DNA of 64,000 nt from Clostridia bacterium. GTDB taxonomy: Bacteria; Bacillota; Clostridia; Christensenellales; UMGS416. This document shows positions 25,965 to 35,629 of this stretch, one piece after another (position 1 is the stretch's first letter; the number at the start of each line of letters is the position of its first letter). The stretch covers positions 1-64,000 of the forward strand of contig JAFGUF010000001.1 of the NCBI GenBank assembly GCA_016938675.1. Reading direction: 5' to 3'. A model generated the notes under the pieces. The model was not told where the DNA came from. It did not search any database and worked only from the letters and a program-made list of their open reading frames with translations. A program made the position numbers and the translations under genes.

Positions 25965-26516
25965 ATGAAAGAAAAAACTAAAAATTCGATTAAATTTACT
26001 ACACTTGCAGGATTGTTTATTGCACTCGGAATAGTCCTTCCTATAGCTTTCCATGCGCTGCCGGACGGAGGGAAGATATTTCTGCCTATGTTTTTGCCAG
26101 TTGTAATTGGTGCACTTTTTCTGCCTTGGCAGTACGCTTTGGCGGTAGGAGTCATCACTCCGATGCTCTCATGGTTGATTACCGGTATGCCTCCAATGGC
26201 ACCTTTGCCAATGAATATTATGCTGGCTATGCAGCTTGGAGTAACGTCATTATTGATAGCAGTATTTAAGAGCATGAAATGGTTCAATGAAAAGAGGCTT
26301 ATGATAATTATTGCGCTTATTCCATCATTGCTTATTGGCTTTGGCATAAGCGGCTCGGTGCTTAAGGCCGCCGTGGAGCTTTTCGGAGTAAAAGGCCCCG
26401 GTATGTGGGCATATATATCTGGTGCAGTGATTACAGGGCTGCCTGGAATAGCCGTACTGACTGTACTGGTTCCGGCAATTTACCTGATAATCAGAAAAAG
26501 AACACAGCTTAGTTGA
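25965..26516 (+). CDS. ECF transporter S component, substrate unknown
   Basis: 183 residues and about six membrane helices (FTTLAGLFIALGIVLPIAFHALPDGG, MPPMAPLPMNIMLAMQLG), the layout of substrate-binding S components of energy-coupling factor vitamin transporters. The T and A components are not in the window, so it would share them from elsewhere. AGGAG lies seven bases before the ATG. The vitamin or cofactor carried cannot be told. Confidence 0.78.
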   Translation: MKEKTKNSIKFTTLAGLFIALGIVLPIAFHALPDGGKIFLPMFLPVVIGALFLPWQYALAVGVITPMLSWLITGMPPMAPLPMNIMLAMQLGVTSLLIAVFKSMKWFNEKRLMIIIALIPSLLIGFGISGSVLKAAVELFGVKGPGMWAYISGAVITGLPGIAVLTVLVPAIYLIIRKRTQLS

Positions 26517-26796
26517 GATAGATACTAAGGAGCAAAATGATAAAAGGCCTGATTTGATTATTCAGATTGGGCCTTTATCATATTTAGAGGAAAACGATTT
26601 AGAAATTTTCTCTGATAAGGGGAACAACGATATAAGCTTATTATGGCATTTTCCATTGCTCTGTGTTAAAATATCAATCAATGGAAGATAAATAGATTTA
26701 CGCAGCCTTTGTTATTCAGAATATGTTTGCTCGTAGTACTCAAAAATAAATATATTGGGTTAGTGTATATTATATAAAGATGGAGAGAAAAATAAT
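26517..26796 (+). other. Intergenic stretch before phoH with a hairpin
   Basis: ATGATAAA-GGCC (26537-26549) pairs with GGCC-TTTATCAT (26571-26582) as a likely terminator for the ECF gene, though its T run is weak. The remaining AT-rich stretch holds no credible ORF. TATATT/TATATA boxes at about 26765-26778 may be part of the phoH promoter, without a clear -35. Confidence 0.5.
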
Positions 26797-27804
26797 TTGG
26801 GAAAAGATTTTACAAAAAGGCAGATTGAAGTAAGCTCAATTCAGGAGCTTACAGCAATGTTTGGCTCTTTTGATGAAAACGTAAAAATAATAGAAGAGCA
26901 GACAGGAGTAGTAATTAAAGCGCAGGACAGCACAATACAGATTGAAGGTGCTGACGAAGACGTAAAGGCCGCCTGTGATGTGCTGGCACAGCTGCAGGAG
27001 ATGCTGCGCAATAATCACGCAATAGAGAAGGAACGTATCCATTACGCCATAGAGCTGGCTAGGGAGGGCAACGCGGAGATGATATCCAAAATCATGTCCG
27101 ATGTCGTTCTAGTAACCCACAGAGGAAAGCAGATAAAGCCGAAAACTGTCCGCCAGCAAAGCTATGTGAAGAAAATGGAGAAGGATACAATTGTTTTTTC
27201 GGTGGGGCCAGCAGGAACCGGCAAAACGTATCTTGCCATGGCTATGGCTGTGCTTGCACTGAAAAATAAAGAAGTCTCCAGAATAATATTAACAAGGCCG
27301 GCAGTTGAGGCGGGAGAAAAGCTAGGTTTTCTTCCGGGAGACCTCCAGAACAAAGTCGACCCTTACTTAAGGCCATTATATGATGCGCTATATGATATGA
27401 TGGGCGCGGAAAAATACCAGTCATTGAGTGAAAAGGGGATAATTGAAGTTGCTCCGATGGCCTACATGCGCGGTAGAACCTTAAACGACGCATTTGTAAT
27501 ACTGGACGAGGCGCAGAACACCACCAAAGAGCAGATGAAAATGTTTCTTACGCGCCTAGGAGAAGGCTCAAAAATGGTTATAACCGGGGATATTACTCAA
27601 AGAGACCTGCCGGACGGAAAGGTCTCTGGACTGAGTGATGCTATTGAAGTACTGAAGGATGTTGAGGATATCGGAGTCGTATTCCTTACCGCGCAGGACG
27701 TGGTAAGGCACAATCTTGTAAGAAGCATAGTAAAAGCATACGATAAAAGGGAGAAGAAAGACCAATACAGGCAATCCCAGGGCAAACAGCAGCATAAAGG
27801 ATAA
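26797..27804 (+). CDS. phoH: PhoH family ATPase (YbeZ-like)
   Basis: 335 residues. An N-terminal KH-like segment precedes the PhoH P-loop ATPase with Walker A GPAGTGKTYLA and Walker B VILDEAQNTT. The start is a TTG at 26797 with GGAGAG upstream. It heads the phoH-pgpH-ybeY-cdd-era-recO cluster, whose members act in rRNA processing and ribosome maturation; PhoH and YbeY are commonly paired. Its exact reaction is not defined. Confidence 0.92.
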   Translation: MGKDFTKRQIEVSSIQELTAMFGSFDENVKIIEEQTGVVIKAQDSTIQIEGADEDVKAACDVLAQLQEMLRNNHAIEKERIHYAIELAREGNAEMISKIMSDVVLVTHRGKQIKPKTVRQQSYVKKMEKDTIVFSVGPAGTGKTYLAMAMAVLALKNKEVSRIILTRPAVEAGEKLGFLPGDLQNKVDPYLRPLYDALYDMMGAEKYQSLSEKGIIEVAPMAYMRGRTLNDAFVILDEAQNTTKEQMKMFLTRLGEGSKMVITGDITQRDLPDGKVSGLSDAIEVLKDVEDIGVVFLTAQDVVRHNLVRSIVKAYDKREKKDQYRQSQGKQQHKG

Positions 27805-27836
27805 TAATATATACTTATATTAAAGAGGATAATAAG

Positions 27837-29990
27837 ATGTCACGCACTACAAAGGCGAAGAAAACAAAAAAAAGCAAAAAGCAGAGGCTAGGAACAGGCA
27901 TATTGATCATATTGCTTGCGTTAGTTATAATATACGGAATTTTTGCAGCGATATTAATCGGCCCGAAGACTACACTGGATGTAGGAGAGGCGGCAGAAGA
28001 AACTGTTACAGCGCCTAGGGCTATAGAAGACACATATTCAACTGAGATTGCCAAGCAGGATGCGAGAAATGCGGTTGGCCCAAGCTATAGCAGAGATGAA
28101 CAGATATCTGAGCAGGTAGTTGCCGATTTAGCAGCCGCATTGACTGCTATTGATGCGGTGCGAGTATTAGGCAAAGAAGAATACAACAGAATGCGTGATT
28201 CAGGCGAAGAGATCAAGTATACTGTTGAATTCTACGAAGAGTGCCTAAAGGAATTGCCGGAAGGCTTTATTACAGGTGATGTTGTAAATATCATTCAAAT
28301 CGAAGACGAAGAAGAATATATAAGGCTTAAAGAAGAAGTGACAAATATTATACGGTCAGAAATGGACTCCGGAATAGTGGAAAGTGCATTGGAAGCCAGA
28401 AAAACTGATCTGCAGAGCCAACTAATATTATCAGGATTTAACAATGAAGTCAGGAAACTGGGCTCCACGCTTATTGACATTTACCTTACAACAAACATGA
28501 TATTTGATGTTGAAGGCACTGAAGAAGCAAAGGAGAAGGCAGCAAGCCTTGTGGAGCCGATTATTTATAATGAAGGAGACATCATTGTTAAAGAAGGAGA
28601 AGAAATAACAGCAGCTCAGCTTGAGATGCTAAAGGTTATAGGGTATGTAGAGGATAAAAACGCCGGATGGATTGACTATACTGCAATTGGCATAATAGTT
28701 CTTATACTTTGTTTTCTGGCTGTATGCTATCTCACCAGTTTCAACAAGGATATTGCCTTTACAAACAAAACTCTTTCTCTAACTTTGCTTATAATAATTA
28801 CAGATTTATTGCTTCTTTGGCTGATAAGGAAGATAGAAATTGACGTATACTTCGTGCTTACAGCATATGTACCGCTGATGCTATATATTTTGCTGGGGGA
28901 TAAAAGGCTTTCAATCTATATGAATGCACTGGTTTCGCTTATGATGGGCTTTATGTACATACGCGTCGGTGAAGGCATACTTCTTCCTATCGTACTTGCT
29001 GCTGTCGTTTCCGGAACATTCAGCGTATACCTAATGAAAAATGATTCTCAGCGCTCATCTATGTTCTTTTCGGGGATTATTTCGGGAATCATTATGGGTA
29101 CTGTATATGTCGCATTTGACTTAATGAACCACGCGACATACAAAAAGATGCTGCTTGATTTTCTATGGGGTACAGGCTCTGGCGTAATAGTGGCAGTGCT
29201 TGCACTGGGCACTCTGCCGTTTTTTGAGGCGGCATATAAGGTGGTTACGCCGATGAAGCTGATGGAGCTGGCCAACCCCAACCAACCGCTGCTTAAAAAG
29301 CTGCTATTAGAGGCTCCAGGAACATACCATCACTCAATTATGGTTGGAAACATGGCTGAAAGGGCTGCGGACGCAATAGGAGCCAACGGACTGCTAGTGA
29401 GGACTGCGGCATACTACCATGATGTAGGCAAGACAAAGAGGCCGGCTTTCTTTGTGGAAAACCATATGGACAGCAGAAATCCTCATGACAACATCAACTC
29501 CAAATCATCAGTAGATGTAATAACATCACACTTGAGTGACGGTGTTGACATGCTGAGAAGGGCAAACATACCGCCGATAGTGCAGGAAATTGTCAGCCAG
29601 CATCACGGCGACACAGCAGTAATGTATTTTTACAGTAAGGATAAAGAAGAGACAAACTATCCTGAAAACATTAAAATAGACAACTATAGATATAAGGGCG
29701 AAAGGCCGACATCCAAGGAGGCGGGCATACTGATGCTGGCAGATTCCTGCGAGGCGGCAGTTCGCAGCATGGAAAACGCAACAAGAGACATGGTAGAAGA
29801 CAGAATTGACGCAGTTGTAAAAGGGAAATTTGACGACGGGCAGCTTGATTACTGCGACCTGACGCTGCAGGAGATAACAACAATTAAGGAAGCATTTCTA
29901 GTAGCGCTAACGGGGCTATTCCATGAAAGGATAGAATACCCGGACAGCCAGAAGCTGATCGGGCAGGGGAAAAATGAAGATTCAGATTGA
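27837..29990 (+). CDS. pgpH: HD-domain cyclic-di-AMP phosphodiesterase PgpH-like (7TMR-HD)
   Basis: 717 residues. A basic N-terminus and signal-anchor helix precede an outer 7TMR-HDED domain of about 230 residues, a block of seven helices, and a cytoplasmic HD domain with YHHSIMVGNMAERA and YYHDVGK. Relatives (PgpH, YqfF) degrade cyclic di-AMP. It lies between phoH and ybeY as in many Bacillota and overlaps ybeY by 17 bases. Confidence 0.93.
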   Translation: MSRTTKAKKTKKSKKQRLGTGILIILLALVIIYGIFAAILIGPKTTLDVGEAAEETVTAPRAIEDTYSTEIAKQDARNAVGPSYSRDEQISEQVVADLAAALTAIDAVRVLGKEEYNRMRDSGEEIKYTVEFYEECLKELPEGFITGDVVNIIQIEDEEEYIRLKEEVTNIIRSEMDSGIVESALEARKTDLQSQLILSGFNNEVRKLGSTLIDIYLTTNMIFDVEGTEEAKEKAASLVEPIIYNEGDIIVKEGEEITAAQLEMLKVIGYVEDKNAGWIDYTAIGIIVLILCFLAVCYLTSFNKDIAFTNKTLSLTLLIIITDLLLLWLIRKIEIDVYFVLTAYVPLMLYILLGDKRLSIYMNALVSLMMGFMYIRVGEGILLPIVLAAVVSGTFSVYLMKNDSQRSSMFFSGIISGIIMGTVYVAFDLMNHATYKKMLLDFLWGTGSGVIVAVLALGTLPFFEAAYKVVTPMKLMELANPNQPLLKKLLLEAPGTYHHSIMVGNMAERAADAIGANGLLVRTAAYYHDVGKTKRPAFFVENHMDSRNPHDNINSKSSVDVITSHLSDGVDMLRRANIPPIVQEIVSQHHGDTAVMYFYSKDKEETNYPENIKIDNYRYKGERPTSKEAGILMLADSCEAAVRSMENATRDMVEDRIDAVVKGKFDDGQLDYCDLTLQEITTIKEAFLVALTGLFHERIEYPDSQKLIGQGKNEDSD

Positions 29991-30462
29991 GTTTATTAAT
30001 TTTGAGCAAAACAAAGAATCCCTGCACCTGATAAAGAAAGTTTTAAAAAAAGCAGAGAAGGAATGCTGCAAAAAAAATAAATGCGGCGTGTTCGTCGGAA
30101 TATGCGGAAATGAATACATAAAAAAGGTAAATGCAGAGCAGAGGAAAATAGACAAAGCAACGGATGTGCTATCCTTTCCTATGATTGAATGGGAAAAGCC
30201 ATGCGGCTGGGATACGATAAAAATAGAAAATGAGATAAGCCCGGAATCGGGAAGAGTTGAACTGGGAGATATCCTGATTTCCCTTGAGAAAGCAAAGGAG
30301 CAATCCGAAGAGTACGGGCACAGCACACAAAGAGAAATTGCATATCTTGCACTGCATGGGTTTCTTCATCTGATGGGCTATGACCACATGGAAGAAACAG
30401 ACAGGAAAATAATGCGTGAACAAGAAGAAAAGATAATGGGTTTACTGGGTATTGGGAGGTAA
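29974..30462 (+). CDS. ybeY: Endoribonuclease YbeY (rRNA maturation)
   Basis: 162 residues with the zinc-binding signature HGFLHLMGYDH and the upstream ATDVLSFPM. It is a metal-dependent RNase needed for 16S rRNA 3' processing and ribosome quality control. Its start lies within the end of pgpH, preceded by AGGGG. Confidence 0.95.
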   Translation: MKIQIEFINFEQNKESLHLIKKVLKKAEKECCKKNKCGVFVGICGNEYIKKVNAEQRKIDKATDVLSFPMIEWEKPCGWDTIKIENEISPESGRVELGDILISLEKAKEQSEEYGHSTQREIAYLALHGFLHLMGYDHMEETDRKIMREQEEKIMGLLGIGR

Positions 30463-30466
30463 GTAA

Positions 30467-30853
30467 ATGTACGAAATAATAGAGAAAGCTAAGCAGGCAA
30501 AAGAAATGGCATATGCGCCGTACTCTCACTTTAAGGTAGGTGCATGTATAGAGGGCGACAACGGAAAGCTTTATTCAGGGTGCAATATAGAAAGCGTTTC
30601 ATTCACGCCGACAATCTGCGCCGAGAGGAACGCTATTGGACAGGCTGTGATGGACGGGTGCAAATCATTCCGAAAAGTGGCTGTGGCGTGCAGTGGGGAA
30701 GGATATGCATGGCCATGCGGAGTGTGCAGGCAGATGCTATCTGAGTTTGGGCTGGACATGATGGTGATAGTGGTGGACAAAGACGGAAATACAAAGAGCA
30801 GGACGCTTAGAGATTTGCTTCCGGAAGCTTTTACAACATATGAAGAAGGATAA
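30467..30853 (+). CDS. cdd: Cytidine deaminase
   Basis: 128 residues. Zinc and proton-shuttle motifs CAERNAIGQAV and PCGVCRQML identify a small tetrameric cytidine deaminase that converts cytidine to uridine in pyrimidine salvage. GGAGG precedes the ATG. It sits between ybeY and era; no diacylglycerol kinase gene lies between, unlike in many relatives. Confidence 0.95.
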   Translation: MYEIIEKAKQAKEMAYAPYSHFKVGACIEGDNGKLYSGCNIESVSFTPTICAERNAIGQAVMDGCKSFRKVAVACSGEGYAWPCGVCRQMLSEFGLDMMVIVVDKDGNTKSRTLRDLLPEAFTTYEEG

Positions 30854-30856
30854 TTA

Positions 30857-31747
30857 ATGGGCAGTTACAAATCAGGATTTATAGCAATAATTGGCCGTTC
30901 CAATGTAGGCAAGTCAACATTGATGAACGAAATTATAGGAAACAAGGTAGCCATAGTATCAGACAGGCCTCAGACTACGAGGAACCAGATAAAGGGCATA
31001 TTCACAACCTCTGATTATCAGATGGTCTTTATGGATACGCCGGGGCTTCACCTTCCTAAAACGAAACTGGGTAAGTTCATGCTGCAGGCAGTCACTGACT
31101 CTTTAGAGGAGGTTGACGCCGTAATAGTGGTGATAGATGCAAGCGAATATATAGGCGCCGGAGATATGGCAGCCATTGAGAAGCTGGAATATATTAATAC
31201 TCCTGCTGTGCTTGTATTAAACAAAATTGACCTTATCGAAAAAAATGCGCTGCTTTCAATCATTGACCGCTTCAAGGATAATAAACATATAAATAATATT
31301 ATTCCTATTTCAGCGCTTACGGGCGATGGGATTGAGGAGCTCGTAGATGTGCTGGCAGGCTATCTTAAGGAAGGGCCAAAGTTTTTCGACGATGACATGA
31401 TAACTGACAGGCCGGAGATGTTCATTGTGCGAGAAATAATCCGCGAGAAGGCGCTGCAGAATATAAAGGAAGAAATTCCTCACGGAGTAGGAATAGAGAT
31501 ACTAAGGATTCAGCAGACAGGCCCAAATATGATTGAAATACACGCAAATATTGTGTGTGAAAAGCAATCTCACAAGCCGATAATAATTGGCAAGCAGGGG
31601 AGCATGATTAAAAAGCTTGGAACAGAGGCAAGGCAGGACATCGAAAAGCTTTTCGCGAACAGAGTGAACCTTCAGCTGTGGGTAAGGGTTAAGCCGCATT
31701 GGAGAGACAATATAGCTCTTATGAAAGACTATGGGTATGATGAGTGA
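30857..31747 (+). CDS. era: GTPase Era
   Basis: 296 residues. G motifs GRSNVGKST, DTPG and NKID are followed by a C-terminal KH domain (IIIGKQGSMIKKLGTEAR). It binds the 3' end of 16S rRNA during 30S assembly. It is four bases after cdd and overlaps recO. Confidence 0.97.
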   Translation: MGSYKSGFIAIIGRSNVGKSTLMNEIIGNKVAIVSDRPQTTRNQIKGIFTTSDYQMVFMDTPGLHLPKTKLGKFMLQAVTDSLEEVDAVIVVIDASEYIGAGDMAAIEKLEYINTPAVLVLNKIDLIEKNALLSIIDRFKDNKHINNIIPISALTGDGIEELVDVLAGYLKEGPKFFDDDMITDRPEMFIVREIIREKALQNIKEEIPHGVGIEILRIQQTGPNMIEIHANIVCEKQSHKPIIIGKQGSMIKKLGTEARQDIEKLFANRVNLQLWVRVKPHWRDNIALMKDYGYDE

Positions 31748-32486
31748 TGAAAAAGTAAGCGGAATTGTAGTAAGGTTCGCAGACTATAAGGATTACCACA
31801 AAATGCTTACGATATTTACTCCAAAGTACGGCATGCTGTCCGTTCTGTCGCCTGCAAGCAAGAGGCCGAAGTCGCCGCTTAGGGCCGGCAGCGAGACGTT
31901 TGTATTTGGCAACTTCATCATTAAGTCAAAAGGTGAATATAAAACGCTTACAGAGGTCGAAATTATTGATTCATTTTATGACCTGAGGATGGATATTGAG
32001 GCACTGTCCTGCGCATACTACATGAGGGATTTCTGTGAGTTTGCATCACAGGAGGATCAGGACAGTCCTGAAATATTCTCGTTATTTATAAGATGCCTCA
32101 CAATACTTTGCCATAATGGCGTCGATCCCATCGTTGTGCGGTATGCATTTGAAATAAAGATGATGGGGGTTCTTGGCCTTGCGGCAGCCCTAAATAAATG
32201 CATAGAATGCGGAAAAGACAGTGAGAAAACTCACTTCAATATTGAAGAGGGCGGAGCAGTTTGCCAAAGCTGCAGCCATAACAAAGCAGCGACAATAAAA
32301 GTTTCACCTCAGGCCGTAAATACGCTCAAAATTATTAGTGAGCTTCCGCTTGATAAGCTGGGGGTAGTAAAACTGAAAGCTAACATAAAAACAGAGATAG
32401 ATGATTTCTGGTCAAAATATTTAAGGTGGCATCTTGATAAAAATTTCAGGACTGCTGACTTTATGGATAGAAGCAAAAGCTTCTAG
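31731..32486 (+). CDS. recO: DNA repair protein RecO
   Basis: About 251 residues: an N-terminal OB fold (SGIVVRFADYKDYHKMLTIFTPKYG) and a C-terminal helical domain with zinc cysteines CIECG and CQSC. It loads RecA at gaps with RecF/RecR. Several ATG codons (31731, 31737, 31740) near the end of era could start it; the overlap is 8-17 bases. Confidence 0.93.
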   Translation: MGMMSDEKVSGIVVRFADYKDYHKMLTIFTPKYGMLSVLSPASKRPKSPLRAGSETFVFGNFIIKSKGEYKTLTEVEIIDSFYDLRMDIEALSCAYYMRDFCEFASQEDQDSPEIFSLFIRCLTILCHNGVDPIVVRYAFEIKMMGVLGLAAALNKCIECGKDSEKTHFNIEEGGAVCQSCSHNKAATIKVSPQAVNTLKIISELPLDKLGVVKLKANIKTEIDDFWSKYLRWHLDKNFRTADFMDRSKSF

Positions 32487-32519
32487 GTAAAAAAAGAGAA
32501 GAAGGAATAGAGGTAAGTT

Positions 32520-33401
32520 ATGTATTCGATGACAGGATTCGGACGTGCTGCTATGGAGATAGACGGGCGCAAAGTTACAATAGAATTAAAGTCGGTAAAC
32601 CACAGATATTTAGATATCAACATGAGGCTGCACAGGACTGTATCATTTGCAGAGGATAGCTTGCGCACACAGCTCAAAGACAACTTCGACAGAGGGCACA
32701 TAGATGTATACCTGTTTTACGAAAACCTGCGGGAAGACGTAAGGGAAGTATCCGTAGATGTGAACTTGGCGAAATCGTATTTTGAAGCAGTAGAAAAAAT
32801 AAGAAGCACAATAAAGAATAAATCAAGAATTTCAGCACTAGAAATAGCAAAAATGCCGGACGTTTTAAGCGTGCAGACAAAAGATGACGATGAAGAGGCG
32901 ATTATTGACCTTATCGGTCAGACTGCCGCGGCAGCTATAGAGCAACTGCTTTTGATGCGAAAACAAGAAGGTGAAAAGCAGAAAGAGGATTTCTTCGAAA
33001 AAGCAGGGCAGCTTGGGATATCTTTAGAGCAAATTCAAAAATTAGCGCATACAGTAGTCGATGAATACAGGACAAAGCTCAACCAGAGGATAAATGAGCT
33101 TTTAAGTGATACATCAGTAGAAATTGACCAGAACAGGCTGAGCACGGAGGTCGCTCTGTTTGCTGATAAAAGCTCTATTGATGAGGAGATTACAAGGCTT
33201 ATAAGCCACCTTCAGCTGCTAAAAGAAATACTTAATAAAGATGAGCCTGTAGGAAGGCAGCTGGATTTCGTTGTTCAGGAAATAAACAGGGAAGTAAACA
33301 CAATATGCTCAAAATCGAGCAATACGGAAATCACAAGGAATGCGCTTGAGATGAAAAATACCGTAGAAAAGATAAGAGAACAAGTTCAGAACGTAGAGTA
33401 G
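32520..33401 (+). CDS. yicC: YicC family endoribonuclease
   Basis: 293 residues: an N-terminal YicC domain (MYSMTGFGRA, SVNHRYLDINMRL) and a C-terminal DUF1732 domain ending in FVVQEINREVNTICSKS. Members are endoribonucleases involved in RNA turnover. GAGGT precedes the ATG, and gmk follows after 36 bases. Confidence 0.94.
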   Translation: MYSMTGFGRAAMEIDGRKVTIELKSVNHRYLDINMRLHRTVSFAEDSLRTQLKDNFDRGHIDVYLFYENLREDVREVSVDVNLAKSYFEAVEKIRSTIKNKSRISALEIAKMPDVLSVQTKDDDEEAIIDLIGQTAAAAIEQLLLMRKQEGEKQKEDFFEKAGQLGISLEQIQKLAHTVVDEYRTKLNQRINELLSDTSVEIDQNRLSTEVALFADKSSIDEEITRLISHLQLLKEILNKDEPVGRQLDFVVQEINREVNTICSKSSNTEITRNALEMKNTVEKIREQVQNVE

Positions 33402-33437
33402 AAAATAGGTTATCATCAAATTTTCAAGGAGAAAGAA

Positions 33438-34046
33438 ATGGCAAAGGATAATGTATTAATAGTAGTCGCAGGCCCATCAGGAGTAGGAAAGGGCACGGTG
33501 TGCTCAAAAGTATTTAAGCATATGCAGGATATAGAATTTTCGGTATCAGCTACTACTAGGCAGGCAAGGAAAGGCGAAAAGGAAGGCGTCAACTACTTTT
33601 TTGTCTCAAGAGAAAAATTTGATGAAATGGCGGCTAATGATGAATTTTTAGAGTATGCGGACGTATTCGGCAACCGATACGGAACACCAAGGAAATATGT
33701 GGAGGAAAAGCTGAACTCGAAAAGAGATGTACTGCTGGAGATTGACATACAGGGAGCTATGATGGTAATGGAGAGGTGCCCTGAAGCGCTGTTTATCTTT
33801 ATACTGCCGCCGTCTTTTGACGAACTGAAAAAAAGACTGGTAAAGCGGGGTTCAGAAAGCGAAGAACAGCTGGCTATGAGGCTGAGCAAGGCAAAAGAAG
33901 AGATGAGCTATGCACCTAAGTTTGATTATATAGTTGTGAATGATGATCTAGACAGCGCTGCGATAGAAGTGATTAGCATAATAGTTGCGGAAAAGTGCAG
34001 CGTTAAAAGAAACACTCATTTTATTGACGGGCTAATAAAGTCATAA
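33438..34046 (+). CDS. gmk: Guanylate kinase
   Basis: 202 residues. P-loop GPSGVGKGTV, SATTRQARKGEKEGVNYFFV for GMP binding and a lid region identify it. It phosphorylates GMP to GDP. AAGGAG precedes the ATG. The usual downstream rpoZ gene is absent; a GH18 gene follows under its own promoter. Confidence 0.96.
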   Translation: MAKDNVLIVVAGPSGVGKGTVCSKVFKHMQDIEFSVSATTRQARKGEKEGVNYFFVSREKFDEMAANDEFLEYADVFGNRYGTPRKYVEEKLNSKRDVLLEIDIQGAMMVMERCPEALFIFILPPSFDELKKRLVKRGSESEEQLAMRLSKAKEEMSYAPKFDYIVVNDDLDSAAIEVISIIVAEKCSVKRNTHFIDGLIKS

Positions 34047-34059
34047 TTTCCCGCTAAGA

Positions 34060-34104
34060 GCACCTACTTTTAATTACATATGATATTTGCTATAATGTAG
34101 GTGC
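34060..34104 (+). promoter_or_regulatory. Promoter region flanked by inverted repeat before GH18 gene
   Basis: The perfect 8-base inverted repeat GCACCTAC (34060-34067) / GTAGGTGC (34097-34104) brackets a TATAAT at 34091-34096; the -35 is poor. The right arm sits just after the -10 box, so this could be an operator, or a weak terminator for gmk. Confidence 0.45.
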
Positions 34105-34126
34105 AGATTAAATAACAGGAGACAAC

Positions 34127-35479
34127 ATGAAGAACAGAAAACACAATCCTGATGTTTACATGGTGGACGTTTTTTACGAAAAGAATAAAAAAAGAACAGT
34201 ACCTGAAAAAGAAGAAAGCAGAAATGTTAAGGTGTTCAGGTTTGCTCTGAAGCTGGTTATAGTGATTGCTGCTATATTGCTCGTGGCAGCTTTGCTGCCC
34301 GGCAGGATAATAAAACCGTCGCAGGATTCACAGGGAAGCACTGTGCTCATAAACGCTGCCCCGGATGCTGAGCCGGTTGAAGAGGACGGAAGCATTCCTG
34401 ATGAAGCAATATGGAAAGAGAACATAAGCCCTGTGGCCATAGAAGAAAAGATATATCTTGCATGGGATGATCCGAGCAACAAAAACTGGACACTTACTGA
34501 AATGCCCCCTAATATAAACGTGCTGGCACCTGTATGGTTTAAGCTGGTGTTCACAGCAGACGGGAAATCATTGGATCTTACCGCGTCGGACATATCAAAT
34601 TCTGCATTTGACTACGTAAAGACATGCCATGACAATGGTGTAGAGGTTTGGGCTACAGTACAGTGCATCGACTATGATTTATCCGAGCTTATAGTTGAGA
34701 ATTCTGATGAGTCGCAAAAACTGATAAATCAGATTCTTCTCTGGATTACATCCTATGACCTTGACGGCATAAATCTGGACTTTGAGAACATGAACCCTGA
34801 CAATAAGCAGAAATTCAATAATTTCTGTGCTAAATTAAAGGCAGCCATGCCTGTTGACAAGCCGCTTTCTGCCTGCGTAACTGTAGAACTCATATCAGAA
34901 AGCGCAGCAGATAATCCTTGGCAGGCATACGACAGAGGCGGGCTGGCTCAGGTAATTGATTATATTACTGTAATGACATATGATGAGCATAAAGATTCAA
35001 CTAAGAGGCCCGTAGCAAGCATTGACTGGGTGGATTTGCACATAAGAAGGCTGCTTGAGGAAATACCTTCTGAAAAGCTTATAATGGGAATACCTTTCCA
35101 CGGTGTTGACTACAGAGCCGAAGTTATTGATTCGCAGACTATGACTGTCAGCCCTATATGGAACGACAGCGGGCACACGACCACAGTATTTATGCTTAAT
35201 CTTCTTCTTGAAACAGGACGATATGACTACCGGGGAACAGAGATAGTTCTTGATTACTGGATAAACAAAGGCGGATGGGATGCTGAGCTAGGAATCTCTG
35301 ATTATTCATTTGTTGATACTGAAGGTATCCAGCATACTATCTGGATTGACGATGAAAACTCTATTTATCAGAAGGCAAGGCTCGCATATGACTACAACCT
35401 TGCAGGCATAGCAATATGGAAGAAAAATCTAGGCACAGAAGCTATGTTCGAAGCAGTTGCAAGGGCAGGCGAGGGGTAA
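34127..35479 (+). CDS. Glycoside hydrolase family 18 protein, membrane-anchored
   Basis: 450 residues: an N-terminal cytoplasmic stretch, a helix around residues 37-57, a low-complexity linker and a GH18 barrel. The catalytic DxxDxDxE motif reads YDLDGINLDFE, and VMTYDEH and GIAIWKKN are also present. Relatives (YaaH/SleL-like) hydrolyse peptidoglycan amino sugars at the cell surface or in spores. No LysM domains are visible. Its exact role is unknown. Confidence 0.88.
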   Translation: MKNRKHNPDVYMVDVFYEKNKKRTVPEKEESRNVKVFRFALKLVIVIAAILLVAALLPGRIIKPSQDSQGSTVLINAAPDAEPVEEDGSIPDEAIWKENISPVAIEEKIYLAWDDPSNKNWTLTEMPPNINVLAPVWFKLVFTADGKSLDLTASDISNSAFDYVKTCHDNGVEVWATVQCIDYDLSELIVENSDESQKLINQILLWITSYDLDGINLDFENMNPDNKQKFNNFCAKLKAAMPVDKPLSACVTVELISESAADNPWQAYDRGGLAQVIDYITVMTYDEHKDSTKRPVASIDWVDLHIRRLLEEIPSEKLIMGIPFHGVDYRAEVIDSQTMTVSPIWNDSGHTTTVFMLNLLLETGRYDYRGTEIVLDYWINKGGWDAELGISDYSFVDTEGIQHTIWIDDENSIYQKARLAYDYNLAGIAIWKKNLGTEAMFEAVARAGEG

Positions 35480-35629
35480 ACATCAAACAATTGTGTCAAG
35501 CCTGTAAACAGAATATAAAAATCTTGCACAAGAATAGACATATTGCAAAAATAGTGATATTATATACTTGATTAAGTATGTATATATGTAAATAAATGTA
35601 TGTAAAAGGTATGGTATAGGGGAAACAGA

